DNA of 64,000 nt from Lachnospiraceae bacterium. GTDB taxonomy: Bacteria; Bacillota; Clostridia; Lachnospirales; Lachnospiraceae. Numbering within the stretch: position 1 is the stretch's first letter; the number at the start of each line of letters is the position of its first letter. Shown one piece after another: positions 8,033 through 15,714 of the stretch. The notes under the pieces are model-generated. The model made no database searches and was not told where the DNA came from. It saw only the letters and a list, made by a program, of their open reading frames with translations. The stretch spans positions 62,001 through 126,000 of the forward strand of contig JAFVXW010000085.1 of the NCBI GenBank assembly GCA_017500935.1. Reading direction: 5' to 3'. The translations under genes were made by a program, and so were the position numbers.

Positions 8033-8551
8033 ATGCAGCAGCATATCAAAGATGAAATCAAAGACTCCATACGTTCTTTCTGCCTGCCCAGATACGAAGA
8101 GATTCCTGATGTCGGACTGTATCTGGAACAGGTGACCAAATATATTTCCGATCATCTGTCAGCGCTGGAAGATATCACTCTGACAGCCTCCATGATCAGC
8201 AATTATGTAAAAAAAGGGCTGATCGCCAACCCTGTCAAAAAGCAGTATTCCCGCGAACAGATCGCATATCTTTTTTTTATCGCCGTAGCAAAGACTGTCC
8301 TTTCCATGGACGACATCCAGCTTCTGTTTGATCTGCAGAAAAAAGTTTATACTCCCCAGCGCGCTTATGATTATTTCTGTCTGGAACTGGAAAATGTACT
8401 CTTCTACGTTTTCGGGATCAAAGATACACTTGATACAGTCGGTGTGGACGCAACCGATGAAAAAGCGATGCTGCGCAACTCCATCATCACTGTGGCGCAT
8501 AAGATTTACCTGGACAAGTGCTTTTCACGTCTGTCCTCTGAACGTAACTGA
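8033..8551 (+). CDS. DUF1836 domain protein, putative MerR-like regulator
   Basis: 172 residues, ATG at 8033 after GAGG. The N-terminal segment SFCLPRYEEIPDVGLYLEQVTKYI is characteristic of DUF1836, followed by a helix-turn-helix-like region (LTASMISNYVKKGLI, PVKKQYSREQIAYLFFIAVAKTVLSMDDI) resembling MerR-type winged helices. Such proteins are small, cytosolic and found next to degV in Firmicutes. The divergent arrangement and the palindrome at the degV start make it a plausible regulator of degV; that role is inferred. Confidence 0.75.
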   Translation: MQQHIKDEIKDSIRSFCLPRYEEIPDVGLYLEQVTKYISDHLSALEDITLTASMISNYVKKGLIANPVKKQYSREQIAYLFFIAVAKTVLSMDDIQLLFDLQKKVYTPQRAYDYFCLELENVLFYVFGIKDTLDTVGVDATDEKAMLRNSIITVAHKIYLDKCFSRLSSERN

Positions 8552-8559
8552 ATATATGC

Positions 8560-8592
8560 AAAAGGCAGCAGAGATTTCTGCTGCCTTTTTTT
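8560..8592. terminator. Bidirectional terminator between DUF1836 gene and mscL
   Basis: AAAGGCAGCAG, short loop, CTGCTGCCTTTTTTT; an 11-bp stem with A and T tracts, serving both convergent genes. Confidence 0.85.
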
Positions 8593-8650
8593 ATACGCAC
8601 TTATCTTATAATAAGTTCTGCAGTTTATAAGTTTGACCGTCCGGTCATTT

Positions 8651-9070
8651 TTACGCTTCCAGATTGGAAGTGCAGTGAGGACATCTGGTTGCTTCGATTG
8701 CGATCTCGCTCATGCAGTAAGGGCACTTCTTAGTGGTAGGTTCTGCAGGTGCTGCAGGCTCCTCTTCCTTTTTGCCCAGATCAAGCAGTGCATTGATGCC
8801 TTTTACCAGCCAGAAGATTACAAACGCAATGATCACAAAATTGATCACTGCAGTTAAAAATGCACCGTAACGAATCTCCACACCGTTAACGGTCCATACC
8901 AGATAGCTTAAATCTGTGTTTGCAACCAGACCGATAAGGGGAGAGATGATGTCACCAACCAAAGAGCTGGTGATCGCGGTAAACGCGCCGCCGATGATCA
9001 CACCAACTGCCAGATTCATGACATTGCCGCGCAGCGCAAACTGTTTGAACTCTTCCAAAAATTTCTTCAT
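8651..9070 (-). CDS. mscL: Large-conductance mechanosensitive channel MscL with zinc ribbon
   Basis: 139 residues from the ATG at 9070, with AAAGGAG upstream. MscL opens on membrane tension to release osmolytes. The sequence begins [30 protein letters not shown] (amphipathic N-helix and TM1), then a periplasmic loop and TM2 ([14 protein letters not shown]). The C-terminus adds a zinc ribbon, CPYC...CPHC, beyond the usual helical bundle. A longer frame to 9166 is rejected because the promoter sits at 9134-9163. Single-gene unit. Confidence 0.95.
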   Translation of the reverse strand: MKKFLEEFKQFALRGNVMNLAVGVIIGGAFTAITSSLVGDIISPLIGLVANTDLSYLVWTVNGVEIRYGAFLTAVINFVIIAFVIFWLVKGINALLDLGKKEEEPAAPAEPTTKKCPYCMSEIAIEATRCPHCTSNLEA

Positions 9071-9133
9071 TTTGTTGACTCCTTTGTTTTTTTCTTGACC
9101 GGAACATCCCATTTCCGGCTTCATTCGCCTTTG

Positions 9134-9163
9134 ATTATACCACAATTTATGCTTTGCTGTCAT
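9134..9163 (-). promoter_or_regulatory. mscL promoter
   Basis: Minus strand: -35 ATGACA (9158-9163), 18-base spacer, -10 TATAAT (9134-9139); leader of about 55 bases before the ATG. Confidence 0.6.
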
Positions 9164-9220
9164 CAACAGCTTGTGATAATATAAAATAAAAATATATTTC
9201 TTTTCCCTTAGAGGTTATTT

Positions 9221-10219
9221 ATGAGAAAAAAAACAGCTGTTTCCCTGTTCCTTGTCCTGATCATCTGTGTTGTGATCTGTTTTGTCCTGAATGTACCAAA
9301 AAAGTCTGCCAAACCGGTTTCTGTCTTAAGTCTGTCTGTAATTTCCGCCGAACAGACCGTTGGCGGCACAGAACCAAATCCTTACAGTTTTTTAAGTGTT
9401 CCCACCCAGATGACCCGGATTTGCGATGATTATTTTCTGGTGGACTGTTACCACGATCAGGTGATCACTTCCACTGATCCCAATGCCCCCCTGACAGACT
9501 GGAAAGTTGTCACCAGCCAGATCAATAAAGGGCATACCATTGCAGGTGACGGCACGGTGTATCTGGTGGATGATACGGAAAACCATCGTATTCTGATCTT
9601 TGAAAAAAAAGACGGCCTGTTTTACCAGACCCAGGAATTTAATGATATCGGAGTCCGTCCCCACTATGTTACTTATGATGAAAACACCAAACGTTTTTAT
9701 GCGCTCAGTTCCATGACCGGCGAACTTTTTGTCTTTTACAGAGAACCTGATCAGACCCGCGTAGCACTCGAAAAGATCCTTACCATTCCGGAATTGAACG
9801 GTTATTATGTGCGTTCCTTTACCATCGACAACGACAGTGTTTATTTTATTTCCGGCAACAGCTCCATCATAAAAGCCAGACTTTCTGACCTGTCTGTCGA
9901 AGAGACCTGGCCGGTTTCCGATCAGATCGCCGGTATGATCCAGCTTACAAAGATTCAGGATTATTTTTACATCACTGTTTCCACCGATCTTTACGGAGAC
10001 CAAAGCTTTGCCACGATCCTGCGGGTTTCAGACCTTTCAAAGCTTGCAGAGGGCGAATGGGAGGACATCTATGAAACCTTTGTAGGCGGCGGTACTCCCT
10101 ACTATATCACTGCTTTCGACGGACATTTTTATCTGACAGAGCACCGTGTTCCCGGACACTCTGTATGGGAATTTGATGTGATCGACAATCAGGTCTCCAA
10201 TGTGCGTGCTGTATACTAA
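9221..10219 (+). CDS. Membrane-anchored beta-propeller-like protein
   Basis: 332 residues, ATG at 9221 after AGAGG. An N-terminal signal anchor (KKTAVSLFLVLIICVVICFVL, residues 3-23) has no lipobox cysteine or clear cleavage site. The outer part shows NHL/YncE-like blade repeats: DDYFLVDCYHDQVI, GDGTVYLVDDTENHRILIFEKKDG, RFYALSSMTGELFVFYRE, DSVYFISGNSSIIKARL, GHFYLTEHRVPGHSVWEFDV. It probably acts as an extracytoplasmic binding or sensing propeller. No catalytic signature recognised; exact function unknown. Confidence 0.65.
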   Translation: MRKKTAVSLFLVLIICVVICFVLNVPKKSAKPVSVLSLSVISAEQTVGGTEPNPYSFLSVPTQMTRICDDYFLVDCYHDQVITSTDPNAPLTDWKVVTSQINKGHTIAGDGTVYLVDDTENHRILIFEKKDGLFYQTQEFNDIGVRPHYVTYDENTKRFYALSSMTGELFVFYREPDQTRVALEKILTIPELNGYYVRSFTIDNDSVYFISGNSSIIKARLSDLSVEETWPVSDQIAGMIQLTKIQDYFYITVSTDLYGDQSFATILRVSDLSKLAEGEWEDIYETFVGGGTPYYITAFDGHFYLTEHRVPGHSVWEFDVIDNQVSNVRAVY

Positions 10220-10249
10220 AAAACCTGCGTCACCCGACGCACCTGACAC

Positions 10250-10287
10250 AAAAGACCTGCCGTTTTAAAAACAGCAGGCCTTTTTTT
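10250..10287. terminator. Terminator between propeller gene and GH172 operon
   Basis: AAAGACCTGCCGTTTT paired with AAAACAGCAGGCCTTTTTTT; stem with one mismatch, T tracts on both strands, between two convergent transcription units. Confidence 0.7.
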
Positions 10288-10302
10288 ACTGTTTCAGAAA
10301 AA

Positions 10303-11385
10303 TCAAAGGATTTCTCTTGCGTCCTCATCCGGGAATGCCGGGAAGGGAGCGGTAGGAAGGGTCTGATACCAGTATGCAACAGATGCAATGTCATCCTGCA
10401 GAGGCAGATACTGACCATTTTTTCTCCAGCCAAGAGCCTGAATGGTAACCTTTAAGTCCTCATCAAAACGGATGGGATCAGCTACATGCCAGCGGTACAG
10501 ACCAAATCTCTGCTGGGATCTGTATACACCGTCGGGACGCAGTACCTGAGGCATACCTGCATAAGGAGTGGTAAATTCCTGATACTGATGTGTCTTCTGG
10601 TTTTCAAAATTGTAGGAACCGCAGAAATAGTCTTCTGTACCGGTGCCGCAGATAGTCGGGAATTCATCATCGCCGTCCATATAGAACTTGATCTCGCCTT
10701 CTCCCCACCAGCCGCAGTTGTTTACACCCCATGCCATGTAGGTGCCTACATAGTGGCCTTTGCCTTTTACACCGTCAAGAATGGTGTAAACATCCTTGTA
10801 AGGAAGAGGATTTACTCTGCGGAACTGTGCATGGAAGTAACCGATATCTTCGGGAACCTCTGTCAGTACATAATCAATCTGGTAATACAGTACCATTTCC
10901 TTGGTATCGGTATTGGTCATGGTCATTTTGCAGCGTTTTTTGAAAGGCATGTTCCAGTAACAGTTAAATGCGCTGCCGGGATTTACGGTCACGGGAAGGG
11001 AATTTACCTGTGCATATTCGCCCCATCCGCATGCAAAGAAGTCACCTACGGGAACTTCTACGGAAGGAATTTCCTGATCATCCCAGTAAATACGGAGAAT
11101 ATCATCTCTCCAGAGTCCGGTGGGAGTCATCCAGATATGCTGGATCGCGCCGGAACCTTCAATATCTGCCATCACAAAGGTTTCACCGGGTTTGATCACA
11201 ACACTGGGAGAGATCTTCCAGCCCTGTCCAAGATTCAGAGCACATCTTGCACCGGTTCCTTCGGTCGCCATGCCGCCTTTCCCCTTTTCGCCGGTAAAGT
11301 TTTCAGCACTGATGGAACGGGTCTTTGCATCGGATAACAGATGAAGGTTATCCATGCCGGAATTCAAACCATTAAATCTTGCCAT
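10303..11385 (-). CDS. GH172 (DUF2961) furanosidase
   Basis: 360 residues, no signal peptide, so cytoplasmic. DUF2961 signatures: SISAENFTGEKGKGG near the N-terminus, GSGAIQHIWMT, RIYWDDQEIPSVEVPVGDFF, WWGEGEIKFYMDGDDEFPTICGTGTEDYF (with the conserved glutamates) and RWHVADPIRF. The family contains alpha-D-fructofuranosidase/difructose-anhydride enzymes and alpha-D-arabinofuranosidases, so a furanoside substrate is likely. It is the last gene of the HAD/DHS-like-PfkB-GH172 operon. The AGGAGG site lies 26 bases before the ATG with a small hairpin between (11396-11410), unusual spacing. Confidence 0.85.
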   Translation of the reverse strand: MARFNGLNSGMDNLHLLSDAKTRSISAENFTGEKGKGGMATEGTGARCALNLGQGWKISPSVVIKPGETFVMADIEGSGAIQHIWMTPTGLWRDDILRIYWDDQEIPSVEVPVGDFFACGWGEYAQVNSLPVTVNPGSAFNCYWNMPFKKRCKMTMTNTDTKEMVLYYQIDYVLTEVPEDIGYFHAQFRRVNPLPYKDVYTILDGVKGKGHYVGTYMAWGVNNCGWWGEGEIKFYMDGDDEFPTICGTGTEDYFCGSYNFENQKTHQYQEFTTPYAGMPQVLRPDGVYRSQQRFGLYRWHVADPIRFDEDLKVTIQALGWRKNGQYLPLQDDIASVAYWYQTLPTAPFPAFPDEDAREIL

Positions 11386-11395
11386 ACTCTTCTTA

Positions 11396-11417
11396 CAGCC
11401 TGTTTGGCTGCCCTCCT
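11396..11417 (-). promoter_or_regulatory. Distant ribosome binding site with intervening hairpin
   Basis: On the minus strand AGGAGG (11412-11417) is followed by CAGCC-AAACA-GGCTG (11396-11410) and then the GH172 ATG at 11385. The stem may bring the site closer, or a weaker GAAGAG next to the ATG may be used. Confidence 0.4.
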
Positions 11418-11440
11418 TTTTTTATTTCCTATATCTGTTC

Positions 11441-12481
11441 TTAAACTGTCTGACCCAGATATAACTGCCATGTATCCAATACTTCCTGACGGGTTGCTGT
11501 TCCTGTGGTACCGATCTTTTTAATTGTGGTTGCAGAACACAAAGTAGCCACCTGCGCTGCCTCGATCGCAGATGCACCTGCTGCCAGCAGTGTTCCGTAT
11601 CCGGCAAGGAAGGTATCGCCTGCACCGCAGAAATCAATGGGCGGTTCTACCTTGCACGCAGGACAGCGCACCACATTGCCGTCTTCCACCACAAAACAGC
11701 CTCTGTCACCCAGCGTCATCAGCGTGGTTTTTTTGTTTCTTTCATAAATCTGTGCTGCCAGAACAGAAAGCTCGTCCAGTTCAAGCGCTTCACCGCTTCC
11801 AAAGGCACGGGAGGATTCCACTTCATTGGGTTTTACCGTCACATCGCAGTAATCTGCTGCATGATCACGGCTGTCAACAATAACCACTTTGCCGCTTCTG
11901 CCCAGCTCACAAAGACGCTCACGGATCTTAGGGGTGATACATCCAAATTTCATTTGGTCGCTGACACAAAGCACATCCAGCTTTTTTGCTGCCTCATCCA
12001 GTGCTGCCAGTACCTTTTTCTCACAGTCCTCCGAGATCGGTGCGCGGTTTTCAAAATCCAGACGGGGATCTTCGTAAACCACATCGGAAATACCGCAGCG
12101 GAGAGGCTTGATATATGTATTGGTCATGATGCTGTCATCCTGCAGCACATAGGTACAGTCAATTCCGTTTTCCTTGAGTGCACGGATCAAAAGATCACCT
12201 CTCCAGTCCGTTCCCACAAGACCGATCACCAAAAGCTGTCCGGGCTTTAATGCTGCAATGTTGTTTGCCGCATTGCCTGCCCCGCCGGGTGCATAACGCT
12301 CCTGCACCACAGGAAGGGGATAATGAGGGGTTTCTCTGGAAAGCTCACTCAATTTCATATCGGCGATCCAGTACATATCCAGACAAAGATCTCCGATCAG
12401 GCCAATTCTGGCATGATCAATTTTGTCTAAAAGGCTTTCCAGCTGTGAACGTGTCAAAACCTTATCATTTACTATATACAT
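11441..12481 (-). CDS. PfkB family carbohydrate kinase, HldE/RfaE domain-I-like
   Basis: 346 residues, ATG at 12481 after AGGAG. Ribokinase fold: N-terminal RIGLIGDLCLDMYW, GGAGNAANNIAAL (substrate-site glycine motif), VIVDSRDHAADYCDVTVKPNEVE and the C-terminal DFCGAGDTFLAGYG with the catalytic Asp of GAGD. The N-terminal pattern LDxYW...SRETPHYPLPV resembles the heptose-7-phosphate kinase domain of HldE more than ribokinase or fructokinase. There is no fused nucleotidyltransferase domain. Middle gene of the operon with the HAD/DHS-like fusion, suggesting it phosphorylates a sugar in the same pathway; the substrate is unknown. Confidence 0.8.
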   Translation of the reverse strand: MYIVNDKVLTRSQLESLLDKIDHARIGLIGDLCLDMYWIADMKLSELSRETPHYPLPVVQERYAPGGAGNAANNIAALKPGQLLVIGLVGTDWRGDLLIRALKENGIDCTYVLQDDSIMTNTYIKPLRCGISDVVYEDPRLDFENRAPISEDCEKKVLAALDEAAKKLDVLCVSDQMKFGCITPKIRERLCELGRSGKVVIVDSRDHAADYCDVTVKPNEVESSRAFGSGEALELDELSVLAAQIYERNKKTTLMTLGDRGCFVVEDGNVVRCPACKVEPPIDFCGAGDTFLAGYGTLLAAGASAIEAAQVATLCSATTIKKIGTTGTATRQEVLDTWQLYLGQTV

Positions 12482-12502
12482 ATTTTTGCTCCTGAGTCAC
12501 TT

Positions 12503-14272
12503 TTACTTTGTCAGTTTCTCGTACAGGTTGGGAATGGTTTCCTGATGGTCACCGCAGAAATGCCAGCCTTTGCCGCCGCAGCTTACAGGGCGGTTTACGA
12601 TATTTTTGCGGGGTCTGTAATAATACTGGGGATTCTCATAACCGATCTTGCTGCGGTAATCGCCAAGGTCGATCAGGTCAAAGTTGGCTGTTGTGATCTT
12701 AAATGTAGGATATCCCTGATTGCGCGCGATGGAAAGAGCTTTTAAGAATACTTCAGGTCCGATCACACCGGAACCAAAGTTCATGTACACGCCATTATCC
12801 ATATGAGCTACGGAATAGCAGATCTTATGGAAATCAATGCCGCTTGCCTTGCCGATGGCTGCAAAGTCCACGATGGGATGCTGATGAATGATATCGGTAC
12901 CCAGCGCGATATGATAGGTTGCGGGAATATCCAGCTTGTATGCCTGATACAAAACACAGTCATCCTTATAAGGGAACTTTTCAGGATTTTCGTCAATATA
13001 GCGTGCCAGAGATTCGCCGTAGCCGTAGCCTAAAGCAGCACCTTTCTGAATTGCTTCGTTCATCCAGCGTCCGGTCTGCTCCCACATGCCAAAGGAACCG
13101 TCCTCGATCGCGGTGGGTACATCCTCGGAAGTGCCGCCCAGATAAGCCAGTTCAAAATCGTGGATGCTGCATGCGCCGTTGCCGGAAATATGGCTGATGT
13201 AGCCTTCCTTCATCAGTGCGATCAGATAAGGGCTTAAACCGCATTTGATCACATGGGCGCCCATGGAGAAGATGATCTCATGACCGCCTTCCTTTGCCTT
13301 TTTGATGCGCTCCACCAGTTCATCAAAATCTTCGCTGCCCCATACAGGAACTTCATACACACCGGGGCGCTTCAGATTATCGATACGCACCAGATTGATA
13401 CGGTCCTGTGCAGAATAAGTCTTTGTAGTATCAAAATCCAGCTGCATACTTCTGCGTGCCTTTTTTTCCAGACCTAAAAATGCCAAAATTTCCTCCAGTT
13501 CATTGAAATCTCCGGCAATAATATCCGCACCGGCTTTTACCAGACGCTCTCTCTTGACCGGATTTACACCGTGACGGTGTTCTTCATCACTGGCAAGACC
13601 GATAGTGCGTGCACCTGCTTCCTGTCCCAGACGGATTTCCACTTTACCGTCACCGATAACGGCAAATTCATCACCGTTTAAGCCTTCTTTTTCCATCAGC
13701 TGTGCGATTACCTTTTCCTTGGAACAGTTCTCACTGCCAAGAGGCGCACCTGCGATCTCTGTAAAATATCCGGTAAGGCCAAGTGCTGCCACTTCGTTCA
13801 TAACATCGGGATGATCGGTACCGCTGGCAACATACATCTTTACACCGTTATCCTGCAGTGCCTTTAAAAAGGCCTCACTGCCTTCGATCAGATAATTTTC
13901 CTTTGCGACAGAACCACTGTTTAAAGCTGCCAGTCTGTTGCTGACATTTTCCATCAGGCGGCGGTTATATTCGCCTTTGTACCACCAGGGATCAGTGGGT
14001 GCTCCGGGATTCATGCCTCTTTCCTGTACGGTCTCTGCCAGCCATTTCATCTGGTGGATAGTCTGAATACCGGTAGATTCGTTGATATAATCATCCACTT
14101 CCTTTTCCAGTGCTGCATCATATTCGATACCGGTCTTTCCGGTGATCATTTCCAGCATCAGCGGCTTCATTACTGCTTCCCAACCAAAACGCAGGGTGGA
14201 AACGGTACCGTCAAAGTCAAACAGTACCGCAGAAACGGGCTTGGTGTTGTTGGATTTTTTTAAAATTTCCAT
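12503..14272 (-). CDS. HAD phosphatase fused to deoxyhypusine-synthase-like domain
   Basis: 589 residues from the ATG at 14272 (AGGAGG upstream). Residues about 10-265 form a HAD hydrolase: LFDFDGTVS (nucleophile and acid Asp), YVASGTDHPD (motif II), SKEKVI (motif III Lys), AVIGDGKVEI (motif IV). Residues about 290-589 resemble a deoxyhypusine-synthase-like NAD-binding fold: EIIFSMGAHVIKCGLSPYLI, ISHISGNGACSIHDFELA, IALGTDIIHQHP, MNFGSGVIGPEVFLKAL. Bacteria of this type do not make hypusine, so this domain likely does another NAD-linked reaction. The first part is confident; the DHS-like call is from remembered family patterns. First gene of the operon, with a consensus promoter. Confidence 0.7.
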   Translation of the reverse strand: MEILKKSNNTKPVSAVLFDFDGTVSTLRFGWEAVMKPLMLEMITGKTGIEYDAALEKEVDDYINESTGIQTIHQMKWLAETVQERGMNPGAPTDPWWYKGEYNRRLMENVSNRLAALNSGSVAKENYLIEGSEAFLKALQDNGVKMYVASGTDHPDVMNEVAALGLTGYFTEIAGAPLGSENCSKEKVIAQLMEKEGLNGDEFAVIGDGKVEIRLGQEAGARTIGLASDEEHRHGVNPVKRERLVKAGADIIAGDFNELEEILAFLGLEKKARRSMQLDFDTTKTYSAQDRINLVRIDNLKRPGVYEVPVWGSEDFDELVERIKKAKEGGHEIIFSMGAHVIKCGLSPYLIALMKEGYISHISGNGACSIHDFELAYLGGTSEDVPTAIEDGSFGMWEQTGRWMNEAIQKGAALGYGYGESLARYIDENPEKFPYKDDCVLYQAYKLDIPATYHIALGTDIIHQHPIVDFAAIGKASGIDFHKICYSVAHMDNGVYMNFGSGVIGPEVFLKALSIARNQGYPTFKITTANFDLIDLGDYRSKIGYENPQYYYRPRKNIVNRPVSCGGKGWHFCGDHQETIPNLYEKLTK

Positions 14273-14321
14273 GTTATCCTCCTGTTTTTCTGATGTGTAA
14301 ATGTATAAAAACATATTTTGT

Positions 14322-14360
14322 TAATTAATTTAATTATATCGTATTATCCGATAATGTCAA
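14322..14360 (-). promoter_or_regulatory. Consensus promoter overlapped by a palindrome, likely ROK operator
   Basis: Minus strand: perfect -35 TTGACA (14355-14360), 16-base spacer, perfect -10 TATAAT (14333-14338). A palindrome TAATTAA-T-TTAATTA (14322-14336) overlaps the -10. It drives the HAD/DHS-like operon and lies in the divergent region shared with the ROK gene. A second palindrome, AAAAGAC-T-GTCTTTT, is at 14398-14412 on the ROK side. Confidence 0.7.
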
Positions 14361-14467
14361 GACTGTAACTCCCTAAAAAACTATGCTACTATAAGTCAAA
14401 AGACTGTCTTTTACCAAATTACAGATCATCTCCCCGGAAGCTTTCAGGCTTCAGAAGAAGAGGTATT

Positions 14468-15610
14468 ATGAAACATGCAACCAACGCTTCCGTCATGCGT
14501 ACATCCAATCGCAAGCTCATTTTAAATCTGATCCGTCAGAACCCTGTTTCCCGTGTAGAACTGGCAGAACAGACCAATCTGACACGTGCCTCTGTCACGC
14601 AGATTATCGATGAGCTGCTTGATGCGGGGCTTGTCGAAGCAATTTCTACCCTTGAACACGGCGGTCTTGGCAGAAAGCGCACACTTCTTGCCCTCTGCCA
14701 TAACGCCAGATATGTATTCGGCGTCAATATCCGCCGCCGTCACTGTGAAGTGGGCGTAATTGACCTCTACGGAGAAGTTCTCTCCCAGAGAATTTTGGAT
14801 GTTTCCGGTCGTACTGCCGATGATGTGATCAGACAGATCGCCGATACGATCCTTATCACCAAAAAAGAATTGCATCTTGATGACGAACGCATCCTCGGAA
14901 TCGGTATCAGCGCTCCCGGGCCTGTAGATTACAAAAAAGGCATTCTTCTGAATCCCCCCAACTTTGCGGAATGGCACAATCTGCCGGTCGGTTCCCTTCT
15001 GTCAGATCTGACCGGTCTGGAGACTTCTCTGGAAAAGGACACCAACTCCCGCGCTCTGGAAGAAAAATACTTCGGAGCCGCCAGAACTATATCCAATTTT
15101 ATGCTGGTCCAGATTGACGACGGCGTTGGCTCTGGCGTGATCATACGTGACCGCCTCTACCGGGGTGCCCACGGTATGGGAACCGAGATCGGACATACCT
15201 CCATCTGTTATGACGGCCCGATGTGCAGCTGCGGCAACCGCGGCTGTCTGGAAACCTATCTGAGGATTCCGGCACTGCTCAAAAATACCCGTTTTCACTC
15301 CTGGAACGATCTGGCACATGCAGATCTTGAAATGCAGGCAAAGGATGCCGGTGCGATCATAGACCGCGCTGCCGAATATTTATCTGCCGCCCTGGTCAGT
15401 GCAGTCAATCTCTACGACCTTGAAAAAATCATTCTCACCGGTGACATTGCTTCCTGTCCGTCACCCTTGACAGAGCGCCTTAACGAAACCATTCGCCAGC
15501 GGGTACTAAACCGCAGTTCCCTGCAGGATATCCCTGTGATCGACAGCTGCAGCATTGCGCCTGTACGTACCGGTGCCATGGCGGTACTGCATGAGATGTT
15601 TCAGGATTAA
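14468..15610 (+). CDS. ROK family transcriptional repressor
   Basis: 380 residues, ATG at 14468. N-terminal winged helix-turn-helix (LILNLIRQNPVSRVELAEQTNLTRASVTQIIDELLDAGLV), then a ROK/ASKHA sugar-sensing domain: GIGISAPGPVD, DTNSRALEEKYFG, VQIDDGVGSGVIIRDRLYRG, and the zinc signature CSCGNRGCLE. This matches XylR/NagC-like ROK regulators that bind a sugar or sugar phosphate and release DNA. It is divergent from the HAD/DHS-like-PfkB-GH172 operon and followed by the GH38 mannosidase gene 104 bases later, so it probably controls one or both. Effector not predictable. Confidence 0.9.
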   Translation: MKHATNASVMRTSNRKLILNLIRQNPVSRVELAEQTNLTRASVTQIIDELLDAGLVEAISTLEHGGLGRKRTLLALCHNARYVFGVNIRRRHCEVGVIDLYGEVLSQRILDVSGRTADDVIRQIADTILITKKELHLDDERILGIGISAPGPVDYKKGILLNPPNFAEWHNLPVGSLLSDLTGLETSLEKDTNSRALEEKYFGAARTISNFMLVQIDDGVGSGVIIRDRLYRGAHGMGTEIGHTSICYDGPMCSCGNRGCLETYLRIPALLKNTRFHSWNDLAHADLEMQAKDAGAIIDRAAEYLSAALVSAVNLYDLEKIILTGDIASCPSPLTERLNETIRQRVLNRSSLQDIPVIDSCSIAPVRTGAMAVLHEMFQD

Positions 15611-15714
15611 CTTTCCGATGTCGGGATTGCCGGAATACCAGGCCCGGAACAATCCATCGGGTATCTCATCTTTTGATACTTATTATTATTTTATACATAA
15701 AAAGGAGGAATACT

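Noticed and set aside
10486-11337. A 283-residue plus-strand frame
   Set aside because: Antisense to GH172 with no recognisable motifs or start signal.
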